Shown piece by piece: positions 50,171 to 59,425 of a stretch of DNA of 64,000 nucleotides. The notes beneath the pieces were generated by a model. It worked only from the letters and a program-made list of their open reading frames with translations, did no database searches and was not told the origin of the DNA. The stretch lies in the NCBI RefSeq assembly GCF_030410045.1, contig NZ_JAUFRA010000004.1:186001-250000 (forward strand). The letters run 5' to 3'. The translations under genes were made by a program, and so were the position numbers. The first letter of the stretch is position 1, and each line of letters begins with the position of its first letter. The DNA is from Marivivens donghaensis (GTDB taxonomy: Bacteria > Pseudomonadota > Alphaproteobacteria > Rhodobacterales > Rhodobacteraceae).

Positions 50171-51607
50171 ATGATCTCGAGCGATATCCAAATCGTCCTT
50201 CCGGAAATCATACTCGCGCTTTTTGCGATGGGTGCGCTGCTCGGTGCAGTCTACACTGGCAAAGATAAAACCGCGTCTTTCCTGACATGGCTCACCGCTG
50301 GTGTGTTCCTTGTGCTCGGCGCATGGATCGGTCTGAACGGGCAGGGCACACAAGAAGCGTTTGGTGGAATGTTCATCGACGACAGCTTCTCGCGCTTTGC
50401 CAAGGTTGTGATCCTGTTCTCGGCGGCTGCGGTTCTGATCGTCAGCATCGACTACATGGCGAAACGCGATCTTCTGCGTTTTGAATATCCGATCCTCGTT
50501 GCCCTCGCGACTGTGGGTATGATGGTCATGGTTTCGGCTGGCGACCTGATGGCTCTCTATATGGGCCTCGAACTGCAATCGCTCGCTCTCTACGTTGTGG
50601 CTTCGCTGCGTCGTGACAGCGCGAAATCGACCGAAGCTGGTCTGAAGTACTTTGTTCTCGGCGCTCTGTCCTCTGGTCTGCTGCTCTACGGTGCATCGCT
50701 GACCTACGGCTTTGCTGGCACCACACTGTTCTCGGGCATCCTGACCGCTGTTGGTCACGACGTCTCCATCGGCTTGCTGTTCGGCATGGTCTTCATGATG
50801 TCGGGCTTCGCGTTCAAGGTTTCGGCAGCACCGTTCCACATGTGGACCCCTGACGTTTACGAAGGTTCGCCAACCCCAGTGACCGCGTTCTTTGCGACCG
50901 CCCCCAAGGTCGCTGCGATGGGCCTCTTCGCTCGTGTTGTCTATGACGCCTTCGGTGGTGTTGTTGGCGACTGGCAGCAGATTGTGATGATGCTCTCGAT
51001 CCTGTCGATGTTCGTTGGCGCAATCGCCGCAATCGGTCAGACCAACATCAAGCGTCTGATGGCGTACTCGTCGATCGCTCACATGGGCTTTGCCCTGATG
51101 GGTCTGGCTGCTGGCACCGCGATGGGTGTTGAAGCCATGCTGGTCTATATGTCGATCTACGTGACCATGAACATCGGTACATTCGCCTTTATCCTGTCGA
51201 TGGAAAAAGACGGTAAACCAGTCACCGAGATCAAAGCTCTGTCGATGTATTCGAAAAAAGAGCCGCTCAAGGCGCTGGCGCTGCTGGTCCTTATGTTCTC
51301 GCTCGCTGGCGTTCCGCCGATGCTCGGTTTCATGGGTAAGCTGGCTGTATTCCGTGCAGCGCTTGAGGCTGACCTAGTATGGCTCGCTGTGGCCGCTGGT
51401 ATCGCGTCGGTGATCGGTGCGTTCTACTACCTGCGCGTCGTTTACTACATGTACTTCGGCGAAGACTCTGATGCTCTCGATGGTACGATGTCTCCTGTCG
51501 CATGGGGCATGCTGGTGGCGTCCGCTGTGATCATGCTGGTTGGTATCGTGAACCTCTTTGGTATCGTGCCGATGGCAGCTGAGGCGGCGCAGGCGCTTGT
51601 CAACTGA
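50171..51607 (+). CDS. nuoN: NADH-quinone oxidoreductase subunit N
   Basis: 478-aa antiporter-like subunit closing the complex I gene set. GLELQSLALYVVASLRRDS carries the conserved Glu, FKVSAAPFHMWTPDVYEGSPTPVTAFFAT the channel Lys motif (quoted partly), and LMAYSSIAHMGFALMGLA follows. The preceding AAGGAGCC is a good ribosome site. The 3' end overlaps birA. Confidence 0.96.
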   Translation: MISSDIQIVLPEIILALFAMGALLGAVYTGKDKTASFLTWLTAGVFLVLGAWIGLNGQGTQEAFGGMFIDDSFSRFAKVVILFSAAAVLIVSIDYMAKRDLLRFEYPILVALATVGMMVMVSAGDLMALYMGLELQSLALYVVASLRRDSAKSTEAGLKYFVLGALSSGLLLYGASLTYGFAGTTLFSGILTAVGHDVSIGLLFGMVFMMSGFAFKVSAAPFHMWTPDVYEGSPTPVTAFFATAPKVAAMGLFARVVYDAFGGVVGDWQQIVMMLSILSMFVGAIAAIGQTNIKRLMAYSSIAHMGFALMGLAAGTAMGVEAMLVYMSIYVTMNIGTFAFILSMEKDGKPVTEIKALSMYSKKEPLKALALLVLMFSLAGVPPMLGFMGKLAVFRAALEADLVWLAVAAGIASVIGAFYYLRVVYYMYFGEDSDALDGTMSPVAWGMLVASAVIMLVGIVNLFGIVPMAAEAAQALVN

Positions 51608-52358
51608 TCTAAACGCAGGGCCACGTTGGCCCACGGGCGTTGACCTTGTCGTCTTGGACGAGGTTGATAGCACAATGACCGAGGCTGCCTTAAGGGCGGC
51701 CTCGATCCGTGTTCCGACATGGATTATGGCCAAACGCCAAACCGCAGGGCGGGGACGGCGTGGGAAGCAATGGGTCGATCCACGCGGGAACCTCGCTGCG
51801 ACGCTGGTTTATAAACCCCAAGCCTCACCACAGGATGCAGCGCTTCGGTCGTTCCTCGCCGCTGTTGCCTTGTTCGAAACGCTGGCCTTCTGGGTGCCCC
51901 GTGAACGGCTTTCTCTGAAATGGCCGAACGATGTTTTGCTCGACGGGGGCAAGGTGGCGGGTATTTTGCTTGAAAGCAGCGGGACGGCGGAGAGTGTGAA
52001 TTGGTTGTCGATTGGCGTAGGTGTGAACCTCGCTACGGTCCCTCAAGGGGTTGAAGGAGCAGCATTCCCACCCATGAGCGTTTCGTCCGTGGCAGGCCAT
52101 GTGATCAGGCCAAAGGATTTCCTGAGCCTCCTCGCGACGAATTTCATCACCCAAGAAAACAAACTGACTTATTTCGGGTTCGAACGCATTCGTGCGGATT
52201 GGCTCCGCAATGCGGCGCGGCTGGGGGAAACGATCACAGCCCGCACCGCCCAAGAGACTTTGACAGGTATCTTTGATACCATCGACCGCGACGGCAATTT
52301 GGTTCTGATCACAGGGCGCGGCCCTGTTACGATCAGCGCCGCCGACGTGCATTTCTAA
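51597..52358 (+). CDS. birA: Biotin-[acetyl-CoA-carboxylase] ligase, BirA type without regulatory domain
   Basis: 253-aa biotin protein ligase. LDEVDSTMTEA, RQTAGRGRRGKQW (biotinyl-AMP loop GRGRRG), LSLKWPNDVLLDGGKVAGILLES and IGVGVNLA are the family motifs. There is no N-terminal helix-turn-helix, so it is an enzyme only. No ATG suits; the TTG at 51597 overlapping the last 11 bases of nuoN, after GCAGGCGC, is my choice. Targets include the MccA subunit of the liu operon. Confidence 0.9.
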   Translation: MSTDLNAGPRWPTGVDLVVLDEVDSTMTEAALRAASIRVPTWIMAKRQTAGRGRRGKQWVDPRGNLAATLVYKPQASPQDAALRSFLAAVALFETLAFWVPRERLSLKWPNDVLLDGGKVAGILLESSGTAESVNWLSIGVGVNLATVPQGVEGAAFPPMSVSSVAGHVIRPKDFLSLLATNFITQENKLTYFGFERIRADWLRNAARLGETITARTAQETLTGIFDTIDRDGNLVLITGRGPVTISAADVHF

Positions 52359-52370
52359 AGGGGGCAGGCC

Positions 52371-53144
52371 ATGCTTTTGTGCATCGACTGTGGCAACACA
52401 AACACCGTGTTTTCTGTCTGGGATGGGCAGGACTTTATCGCGACGTGGCGGACCTCGACCGAACACCAGCGCACGGCTGACCAGTATTTCGTCTGGCTCT
52501 CGACGCTGATGGCGCACCAGAAGATCAACGTTGAAATCGACGAAGTTATCATTTCTTCCACGGTGCCACGTGTGGTGTTTAACCTGCGCGTTCTGGCGGA
52601 TCGTTATTTCAACTGTCGCCCGCTCGTTGTTGGCAAACCTGAGTGCGCTCTCCCGCAGCAACCGCGTGTGGATGCGGGCACCACCGTCGGGCCCGACCGT
52701 CTGGTGAACTCTGCAGGTGCGTTTTCGCGGCACGGTGGCAACCTGATTGTCGTCGATTTTGGCACCGCGACCACCTTTGACGTTGTGGCAGATGATGGCG
52801 CCTATGTGGGTGGCGTCATCGCCCCCGGTGTGAACCTCAGCCTAGAGGCGCTGCACCGTGCAGCTGCGGCCTTGCCTCACGTCGATATCAGCCGTCCTCA
52901 AACGGTGATCGGCACCAATACCGTTGCTTGTATGCAATCGGGCGTGTTCTGGGGCTATGTTGGCCTCATCAAAGAAATCTGCGCGCGCATCCGCGATGAA
53001 TATGATGCGCCGATGAAAATCATCGGGACAGGCGGGCTCGCTCGTCTTTTTGAACAGGTCGATAACCTCTTCGATGTGATCGAGGATGACCTGACCATGC
53101 ACGGTCTGACCGTGATCAATGATTACAATAAGGAAACTACATGA
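52371..53144 (+). CDS. coaX: Type III pantothenate kinase
   Basis: 257-aa CoaX, first step of CoA synthesis. MLLCIDCGNTNTVFSVWDG is the ATP-binding phosphate loop, TVGPDRLVNSAGAF and VVDFGTATTFDVVADDGAYVGGVIAPG (quoted partly) are the kinase motifs, and GTGGLARLF closes the fold. A GGGG-purine site precedes the ATG, and the stop overlaps rnj by 4 bp. Confidence 0.94.
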   Translation: MLLCIDCGNTNTVFSVWDGQDFIATWRTSTEHQRTADQYFVWLSTLMAHQKINVEIDEVIISSTVPRVVFNLRVLADRYFNCRPLVVGKPECALPQQPRVDAGTTVGPDRLVNSAGAFSRHGGNLIVVDFGTATTFDVVADDGAYVGGVIAPGVNLSLEALHRAAAALPHVDISRPQTVIGTNTVACMQSGVFWGYVGLIKEICARIRDEYDAPMKIIGTGGLARLFEQVDNLFDVIEDDLTMHGLTVINDYNKETT

Positions 53145-54808
53145 GCAGTGAACGACTGATTTACCTGCCGCTCGGCGGCGCGGGCGAGATCGGCATGAAC
53201 GCCTATGTCTATGGATATGGCGCACCAGATAAGGAACGTCTGATCGTTGTTGATCTCGGTGTGACCTTCCCCGATATGGACGGGAGCCCCGGTGTCGACC
53301 TGATTTTCCCTGATATCACGTGGCTCGAAGAGCGTAAGGATCAGATCGAAGGGATCTTTATCACCCACGCGCACGAGGACCACGTGGGGGCTGTTGGCCT
53401 CTTGTGGGAACGCCTCGGAGCGCCGATCTATGCGCGGACCTTCACTGCGAATATCGCGACCCGCAAGCTGTCCGAGAAACACCTGCCCGAAGGCATCGTG
53501 CGCACCGTTGGCGCCTATCCTGCGGTCACGAAATGCGGCCCGTTTACCGTGTCGGTCGTGCCTATGAGCCACTCCATCCCAGAGAGCGGTGGTCTGTTGA
53601 TAGAAACCCCGACCGAGCGTGTGTTCCACTCGGGCGACTTTAAGATCGACAAAACGCCAGTCGTTGGTGAACCCTTTGATGAGGACATGCTGTCTGAGAT
53701 CGCGAAGGGCGGGATCAAAGCGCTCGTGTGCGATTCCACCAATGTCTTTTCCGAACACGCAGGGCGGAGCGAGGCGGAACTCGCTAAACCGCTGCAAGCG
53801 CTGATCGAAGAACAAAAAGGCATGGTCATCGCGACTACCTTTGCGTCGAACATCGCACGTTTGAAAACGCTAGCCGTTGCCGCGCAGAATGCGGGTCGTT
53901 CGATCTGTCTCTTGGGCCGTGCGATGCGTCGGATGGTCGAGGCCGGGATCGAGACGGGTATTCTGTCGGACTTCCCATCGGTCATTTCGCCCGAAGATGC
54001 GGCGAGCATCCCGCGTGAAAACGTCATGCTGCTCGTCACAGGGTCCCAAGGTGAACGCCGCGCGGCCTCTGCCCAATTGTCCCAAGGTAAATACCTCGGC
54101 CTGTCGCTCAAAGAGGGCGATACGTTCATCTTTTCGTCCAAGACCATTCCTGGCAACGAACGTGGTGTGATCCGCATCATGAACGCGCTGTCGGAAAAGG
54201 GTGTTGAGGTGATTGATGACCGTGGTGGCCTCTACCACGTGTCTGGTCACGCGAACCGTCCTGACCTGAAAAAACTGCATCAGATCATGCAGCCACAAAT
54301 GCTGATCCCAATGCATGGCGAACATCGCCACCTGCGCGAACATGTAAAACTGGGTGCAGAGAGCGGGATCACAGGTGTGATCGCGGTAAATGGTACGATG
54401 GTGAACCTGTCAGCCAATCGCCCAGAGGTGTGTGGTTATGTCGAAACGGGCCGCACCTACTTGGATGGTTCGGTGCAGATTGGTGCGCTGGATGGCATCG
54501 TGCGCGACCGTATCCGCATGGCGCTGAACGGTCATGTGACTGCGACACTGATCATCGACGAACATGATGAACCGCTGGGTGATCCGTGGTGCGAACTGAT
54601 GGGGCTTCCTGAAATGGGCCGCAACAACGCGCCGCTCGTTGATGTTCTCGAAGAAGACCTGAGCCAGTACATCAACCGCGCCAATGACAAAACGCTGTTG
54701 GATGATGATGAATTGGAAACGCAGCTGCGCCGTATCATTCGGAATTCATGCCAGAACGAGATTGGCAAGAAGCCGGAAGTGACGATCATCATCAGCCGAT
54801 TGAACTGA
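53141..54808 (+). CDS. rnj: Ribonuclease J
   Basis: 555-aa metallo-beta-lactamase/beta-CASP ribonuclease. The zinc motif is THAHEDHVGA (HAHEDH at residues 76-81), with PMSHSIPESGG, HSGDFKID and VCDSTNVFSEHAG following, then the beta-CASP motifs TTFASNIARL and VTGSQGE. HVSGHANRPDLKKL and PMHGEHRHLREH hold the remaining active-site histidines. It processes and degrades RNA from the 5' end. Ends before a bidirectional terminator. Confidence 0.95.
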   Translation: MSSERLIYLPLGGAGEIGMNAYVYGYGAPDKERLIVVDLGVTFPDMDGSPGVDLIFPDITWLEERKDQIEGIFITHAHEDHVGAVGLLWERLGAPIYARTFTANIATRKLSEKHLPEGIVRTVGAYPAVTKCGPFTVSVVPMSHSIPESGGLLIETPTERVFHSGDFKIDKTPVVGEPFDEDMLSEIAKGGIKALVCDSTNVFSEHAGRSEAELAKPLQALIEEQKGMVIATTFASNIARLKTLAVAAQNAGRSICLLGRAMRRMVEAGIETGILSDFPSVISPEDAASIPRENVMLLVTGSQGERRAASAQLSQGKYLGLSLKEGDTFIFSSKTIPGNERGVIRIMNALSEKGVEVIDDRGGLYHVSGHANRPDLKKLHQIMQPQMLIPMHGEHRHLREHVKLGAESGITGVIAVNGTMVNLSANRPEVCGYVETGRTYLDGSVQIGALDGIVRDRIRMALNGHVTATLIIDEHDEPLGDPWCELMGLPEMGRNNAPLVDVLEEDLSQYINRANDKTLLDDDELETQLRRIIRNSCQNEIGKKPEVTIIISRLN

Positions 54809-54827
54809 TCGGCGAGAGATTAAAAAA

Positions 54828-54859
54828 GCCCGCGAAGAGTGATCTTCGCGGGCTTTTTT
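54828..54859. terminator. Bidirectional intrinsic terminator between rnj and the DEAD-box helicase gene
   Basis: Perfect 11-bp stem GCCCGCGAAGA / TCTTCGCGGGC with loop GTGA, flanked by AAAAAA upstream and TTTTTT downstream, so it can terminate both convergent transcripts. Confidence 0.95.
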
Positions 54860-54861
54860 GT

Positions 54862-56346
54862 TTAGGCTTTGCGGCGCTCGTCAAAACTGAGCCGGATAAA
54901 CGCGGGTGCATCATCGCCCATCCCGATCACGTGATCGTCGCGATCACGGCGGCGGTCACGACGTTGGCCACGATCACGATTGTTGTCGCGGTTGTTGTCG
55001 CGCTGCGGACGCTGTTCGCGCTCCATTGGCTTTTCAACGGCAGCGACTTCTTCGACCACCTCAGGGGTAGGGGCCTCAACGGCCTGTTCCTGCGGTTTTG
55101 CGTCCTCGTCTTTCTTGCGCGATCCACCACGGCGGTTGCGGCTGCGCTTTGGCTTGTCGTCAGACGCCTCAGGCTTATCTTCGGACGCTTCAACCTGGCC
55201 GAGCGGGTTTTCTAGAACAGGAATGTCCTTGCCCAAGAGCTTTTGAACGGCGTCGAAGTTCTTTTCGTCGCGCGGTTCGCAGATCATGATCGCCTTACCA
55301 TCGCGGCCAGCACGACCTGTGCGGCCAATGCGGTGCACGTAGTCTTCTGGGTGGCCCGGCACGTCAAAGTTAAAGACGTGGGTCACAGAAGGCACGTCCA
55401 GACCACGGGCAGCCACATCAGAGGCCACCAAGATCTTAATCTTGCCTTCGCGGAAAGATTCGAGCGTAGAGTTCCGCTGGCTCTGGTCCAGATCGCCATG
55501 GATCGGGGCAGAGTCATAGCCGTATTTGCTCAGCGATTTGTGGCAGATATCAACGTCCGACTTGCGGTTACAGAAGATCACACCGTTCTGCAGCTTGTCG
55601 CCTTCGGCATCGATCAGGGCACGGAGAAGCTGACGTTTCTCGCTCGCTGCGCGGTCACGACGGGAGCCTTTGAAATGCACAACGTGCTGTTCAATACGCT
55701 CGGATGCGGTCGCCTGACGGGCCACCTCGACCTTGGCGGGGGTGTGCAGGAAGGTGTTTGTGATGCGCTCAATCTCGGGCGCCATAGTGGCCGAGAAGAA
55801 CAACGTCTGACGGGTGAACGGCGTCAGGTTAAAGATGCGTTCAATGTCAGGGATAAAGCCCATGTCGAGCATACGGTCAGCTTCGTCGACAACCATGATC
55901 TGCACGCCCGTAAGCAGCAGTTTACCACGCTCAAAATGGTCAAGCAGTCGGCCGGGGGTGGCGATCAGAACGTCAACACCACGGTCGATTGCCGCGTCTT
56001 GGTCTTTGAACGACACGCCGCCGATCAGCAGGGCCTTTGTCAGTTTTGTATGCTTTGCGTAAACGTCAAAGTTCTCAGCCACCTGAGCCGCCAATTCGCG
56101 GGTCGGGCAAAGAACGAGCGACCGCGGCATACGTGCACGTGCGCGACCACGGCCCAGAAGGGTGATCATTGGCAGCGTGAAAGATGCGGTTTTCCCTGTG
56201 CCCGTTTGCGCAATGCCTAGAACATCGCGGCCTTCGAGGGCAGCGGGAATAGCGCCAGCCTGAATAGGGGTTGGGGTTTCGTAGCCGGCTTCGGCAATCG
56301 CCTTGAGAACCTTTGCATCAAGGTTCAGATCAGAGAATTTTGTCAT
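54862..56346 (-). CDS. DEAD-box ATP-dependent RNA helicase (RhlE-like)
   Basis: 494-aa helicase. Q-motif and TPIQAGAIPAAL, motif I AQTGTGKT (46-53), motif II VDEADRMLD, motif III SATMAPE, motif IV IFCNRKSD, motif V ASDVAARGLD and motif VI HRIGRTGRAGRDG are all present. The C-terminal 110 residues are low-complexity: KRSRNRRGGSRKKDED, an acidic segment, then RDNNRDNNRDRGQRRDRR, a likely RNA-binding tail. A 6-bp GC hairpin lies 16 bp upstream of the ATG. Confidence 0.93.
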   Translation of the reverse strand: MTKFSDLNLDAKVLKAIAEAGYETPTPIQAGAIPAALEGRDVLGIAQTGTGKTASFTLPMITLLGRGRARARMPRSLVLCPTRELAAQVAENFDVYAKHTKLTKALLIGGVSFKDQDAAIDRGVDVLIATPGRLLDHFERGKLLLTGVQIMVVDEADRMLDMGFIPDIERIFNLTPFTRQTLFFSATMAPEIERITNTFLHTPAKVEVARQATASERIEQHVVHFKGSRRDRAASEKRQLLRALIDAEGDKLQNGVIFCNRKSDVDICHKSLSKYGYDSAPIHGDLDQSQRNSTLESFREGKIKILVASDVAARGLDVPSVTHVFNFDVPGHPEDYVHRIGRTGRAGRDGKAIMICEPRDEKNFDAVQKLLGKDIPVLENPLGQVEASEDKPEASDDKPKRSRNRRGGSRKKDEDAKPQEQAVEAPTPEVVEEVAAVEKPMEREQRPQRDNNRDNNRDRGQRRDRRRDRDDHVIGMGDDAPAFIRLSFDERRKA

Positions 56347-56361
56347 ATACGTCCATAGTCG

Positions 56362-56378
56362 CGGCCCGTCGGGGGCCG
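56362..56378 (-). promoter_or_regulatory. Short GC hairpin in the helicase 5' leader
   Basis: CGGCCC / GGGCCG with a 5-nt loop, 16 bp upstream of the helicase start, immediately before the ribosome-binding region. It could be a helicase-sensitive control element; not proven. Confidence 0.35.
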
Positions 56379-56491
56379 AAGGTTATGGGACGCAACATGC
56401 CAACGCGCCCCGCGTCAATAGTTCCCGCAAGCGGGCTGCGGCCTTCTATACCGAAAACCGCCTTCAGGTCAATCGGAGCGGCATTTGCCCC

Positions 56492-58099
56492 TTAAACCAT
56501 CATTTCCTTGGTCGCGGTCAGTTTGACATCGGGGTAATCGCGCTCCACGCGGTCGATGTCCCACTGCAAGCGGGTCAGGAACACAACATCGCCGTCGTTG
56601 TCGTGGCTGATGTGCTGTTTGTTGGCTGCGATGAATTTATCGACCGCGGCTTTATCCCCTTGAACCCAACGGGCAGAGGTGAACTGCGACGGTTCAAAGC
56701 GCACGGGCAGGCCGTATTCAAGCTCGATCCGGCTAGCGAGCACTTCGAACTGAAGCTGGCCGACAACGCCGACGATAAAGCCAGAGCCGAACGCGGGTTT
56801 GAACACCTTTGCAGCGCCTTCTTCGGCGAACTGCATGAGAGCTTTCTCAAGGTGTTTGGCCTTCATCGGGTCGCCCGCGCGGCAGTTCTGCAAAAGCTCT
56901 GGCGCGAAAGACGGGATGCCCGTGACCTTGAGGTTTTCGCCTTCGGTCAGGGTGTCGCCGATGCGCAATTGCCCGTGGTTCGGAATACCGATGATATCGC
57001 CAGCCCAAGCCTCTTCGGCCAGTTCGCGGTCCGAGGCGAGGAACAGAACAGGGTTCGAAATCGCCATCGGCTTTTTAGAACGAACATGTGTCAGCTTCAT
57101 GCCGCGATGGAAGTGCCCCGAGGCCAAACGCACAAAGGCCACGCGGTCACGGTGTTTCGGGTCCATGTTCGCCTGAACCTTGAACACAAAGCCAGCGACC
57201 TTGTTTTCCTCGGGCATAACCTGACGCGGGTCAGCGGACTGTGGCTGCGGTTCAGGACCGTATTTGCCGATGCCGTCCATCAGTTCTTTGACGCCGAAAG
57301 AGTTGATCGCAGAGCCGAACCAGATCGGGGTCATGTGGCCCTCAAGGACCGCCTGATGGTTCAATTCGGGCAGCAATTCGCGTGCCATTTCGATCTCTTC
57401 GAGGAATTTCTCCAGAAGATGCGCGGGGATATGTTCCTTCAGCGCGGGATCGGCGAGGCCTTTAATCTCGATGCTCTCAGCGACGCGGTTACGGTCCGCA
57501 CGATCCATCAGTTCAAGACGGTCGTTCAACAGGTCGTAGCAGCCCATGAATTCTTTACCCATCCCAATGGGCCAAGACGCAGGCGTCACGTCGATCGCTA
57601 GGTTTTCCTGAATTTCGTCGATAATGTCGAACACATCGCGGCTTTCGCGGTCCATCTTGTTACAGAAGGTGAGGATTGGAAGGTCGCGTAGGCGGCAGAC
57701 TTCGAACAGCTTTTGGGTTTGGCTTTCCACACCCTTTGCACCGTCGATCACCATCACGGCGGCATCCACAGCCGTCAGCGTGCGGTAGGTATCTTCGGAG
57801 AAGTCCGAGTGGCCAGGGGTGTCAACGAGGTTAAACCGAAAGTTCTTAAAGTCGAACGACATTGCAGATGCGGATACGGAAATCCCGCGATCCTTTTCCA
57901 TCTGCATAAAGTCGGACCGTGTGCGTCGCGCTTCGCCCTTTGCGCGGACCTGACCAGCCATCTGGATCGCACCACCGAACAACAGGAACTTTTCGGTAAG
58001 AGTGGTCTTACCGGCGTCAGGGTGCGAAATGATCGCGAACGTGCGGCGACGTGCGATTTCAGCGGGCAGGGCGGGGCGATTTGAAGCGGTATCGAGCAT
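56492..58099 (-). CDS. prfC: Peptide chain release factor 3
   Basis: 535-aa GTPase that recycles RF1/RF2. G1 is SHPDAGKTTLTE, then KDRGISVSASAMSF, DTPGHSDFSEDTYR (G3) and FCNKMDRESRD (G4). The EF-G-like later domains include GVVGQLQFEVLASRIELEYGL. I take ATG 58099 (MLDTASNRP) rather than an upstream in-frame codon at 58135 since conserved sequence begins just after it. Confidence 0.94.
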   Translation of the reverse strand: MLDTASNRPALPAEIARRRTFAIISHPDAGKTTLTEKFLLFGGAIQMAGQVRAKGEARRTRSDFMQMEKDRGISVSASAMSFDFKNFRFNLVDTPGHSDFSEDTYRTLTAVDAAVMVIDGAKGVESQTQKLFEVCRLRDLPILTFCNKMDRESRDVFDIIDEIQENLAIDVTPASWPIGMGKEFMGCYDLLNDRLELMDRADRNRVAESIEIKGLADPALKEHIPAHLLEKFLEEIEMARELLPELNHQAVLEGHMTPIWFGSAINSFGVKELMDGIGKYGPEPQPQSADPRQVMPEENKVAGFVFKVQANMDPKHRDRVAFVRLASGHFHRGMKLTHVRSKKPMAISNPVLFLASDRELAEEAWAGDIIGIPNHGQLRIGDTLTEGENLKVTGIPSFAPELLQNCRAGDPMKAKHLEKALMQFAEEGAAKVFKPAFGSGFIVGVVGQLQFEVLASRIELEYGLPVRFEPSQFTSARWVQGDKAAVDKFIAANKQHISHDNDGDVVFLTRLQWDIDRVERDYPDVKLTATKEMMV

Positions 58100-58146
58100 G
58101 CTCGTGCCTATACGGTGACGGGCATGCCCTGACAAGTTAATCTGCG

Positions 58147-59358
58147 TCAGTTGGTGTCGAGACTTTCCATGCGGCGCAGGTAATCGTCGGCAGTGGTGCG
58201 CAATGTGTGCGCCTGTTCCGCCACGTGTTCGGACCCGATACGCGACTGAGCGACGGTCGACATGATGACGTTGCCCAGAACTTCACCCTGAACGCGGAGT
58301 GCGTCTTGAACCGACACCGAGGCTGTGTTCACCTGCGAAACCTGTTCAGAGATCGCGCCAACGCTTTTCACCGCGGAGTTCGTTTCGATCCGCACGGCCT
58401 CGATCAGGTTATTGATGTCTTCGGTTACTTTGGTGGTCTGAGCCGCAAGATTCTTCACCTCGCCCGCAACCACGTTAAACCCGCGGCCAACAGCGCCAGC
58501 GCGCGCGGCTTCGATAGAGGCGTTCAAAGCCAAGAGGTTGCTCTGGTTCGCGATGTCATTGATCATCTGAACCGCCTTGGAGATGTTTTCAACCTTCTGG
58601 GACAGACGTTCCACCTGATCGGTCGCAGTTTGGGCGTATTGCGCGGCGGTGGTCGATAACATCGTTGCCTTTTCCATCTCACCACGAATGTCGCTCGCGG
58701 AATTGGACAGATCTGCTGCCGACATCGAGGCTTGTTTCACACTGGCCGAGGTCTGCTCTGCCGCGCCCGCGAGGGTTTCAACGATCTTGCCTAACGAGTC
58801 TGAGAAATCGCGGCTCATCTCGTGTTTGAGAGAGGCTGAACGTTCCGCCGACGTCGTCAGGTAGCTGCTCAGTGACAAATCCATGTCAAACGTCACAGCA
58901 CGGCTGATCGCATCGACCAAGGCGTTGTTGCGCTTGCGGAAAAATCCACGGTGCCCAGCGTGTTCAATCAGGCCAACCCGCATGTGTGTGTAGCCCGCAA
59001 TTTGAAGTGAGGGCGCAAGATTGATGCGAGTATGAACCGCTGCGATTTGCTTTACAGATGCGAGGTATTCTTCGCCAAAGTCCGCGTTCGCAATGAACGT
59101 CCAGTGTTTAATGAAGTTTGCACCAACACGTTCAAGACGCTTTTTTTCGCTGAGCATCGCGCCGAATGGCTGCAGATCATCAATGAATTTCAAGAGGCTA
59201 TCCAAGGCAAGCGGAATGGCCTTTTGAATGGTGTGGCGGTTTTGACGAATGAGGCCCAAACGAGCGTCGTTCAAGCCATGGTTCAAAAGCCGTTTGCGCA
59301 TTTCGGCAATGTCGAGCGAGCTCGTTTCCAACGGTGACGTCCTCGGTGCAATATACAT
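58147..59358 (-). CDS. Globin-coupled methyl-accepting chemoreceptor (HemAT-like), soluble
   Basis: About 403 aa. The N-terminal 170 residues match a protoglobin sensor: AAVHTRINLAPSLQIAGYTHMRVGL, where His109 aligns with the proximal heme ligand of HemAT. The signalling domain contains NQSNLLALNASIEAARAGAVGRGFNVVAGEVKNLA (hairpin tip, quoted in full form only partly: NLLALNASIEAARAG, GRGFNVVAGEV). No membrane helix is seen, so it is a cytoplasmic oxygen or redox sensor. No che genes are in the window. Start assumed at 59358; weak ribosome site. Confidence 0.85.
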   Translation of the reverse strand: MYIAPRTSPLETSSLDIAEMRKRLLNHGLNDARLGLIRQNRHTIQKAIPLALDSLLKFIDDLQPFGAMLSEKKRLERVGANFIKHWTFIANADFGEEYLASVKQIAAVHTRINLAPSLQIAGYTHMRVGLIEHAGHRGFFRKRNNALVDAISRAVTFDMDLSLSSYLTTSAERSASLKHEMSRDFSDSLGKIVETLAGAAEQTSASVKQASMSAADLSNSASDIRGEMEKATMLSTTAAQYAQTATDQVERLSQKVENISKAVQMINDIANQSNLLALNASIEAARAGAVGRGFNVVAGEVKNLAAQTTKVTEDINNLIEAVRIETNSAVKSVGAISEQVSQVNTASVSVQDALRVQGEVLGNVIMSTVAQSRIGSEHVAEQAHTLRTTADDYLRRMESLDTN

Positions 59359-59425
59359 ACTTGACCGTGGGAACGGCGTTTGCTCGAGAAAATGTAGGAT
59401 TTTATTCAAATAAATTGAATTTTCA

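Noticed and set aside
48602..51082. 826-codon open frame on the minus strand across nuoM and nuoN
   Set aside because: It is the antisense reading of strongly codon-biased membrane genes; the product is low-complexity Arg/His/Glu/Gln-rich with no recognisable domain, and nuoM/nuoN are certain.
56420..56440. CCCG-CAAG-CGGG hairpin as a prfC or helicase terminator
   Set aside because: Only four base pairs and no U-run on either strand.
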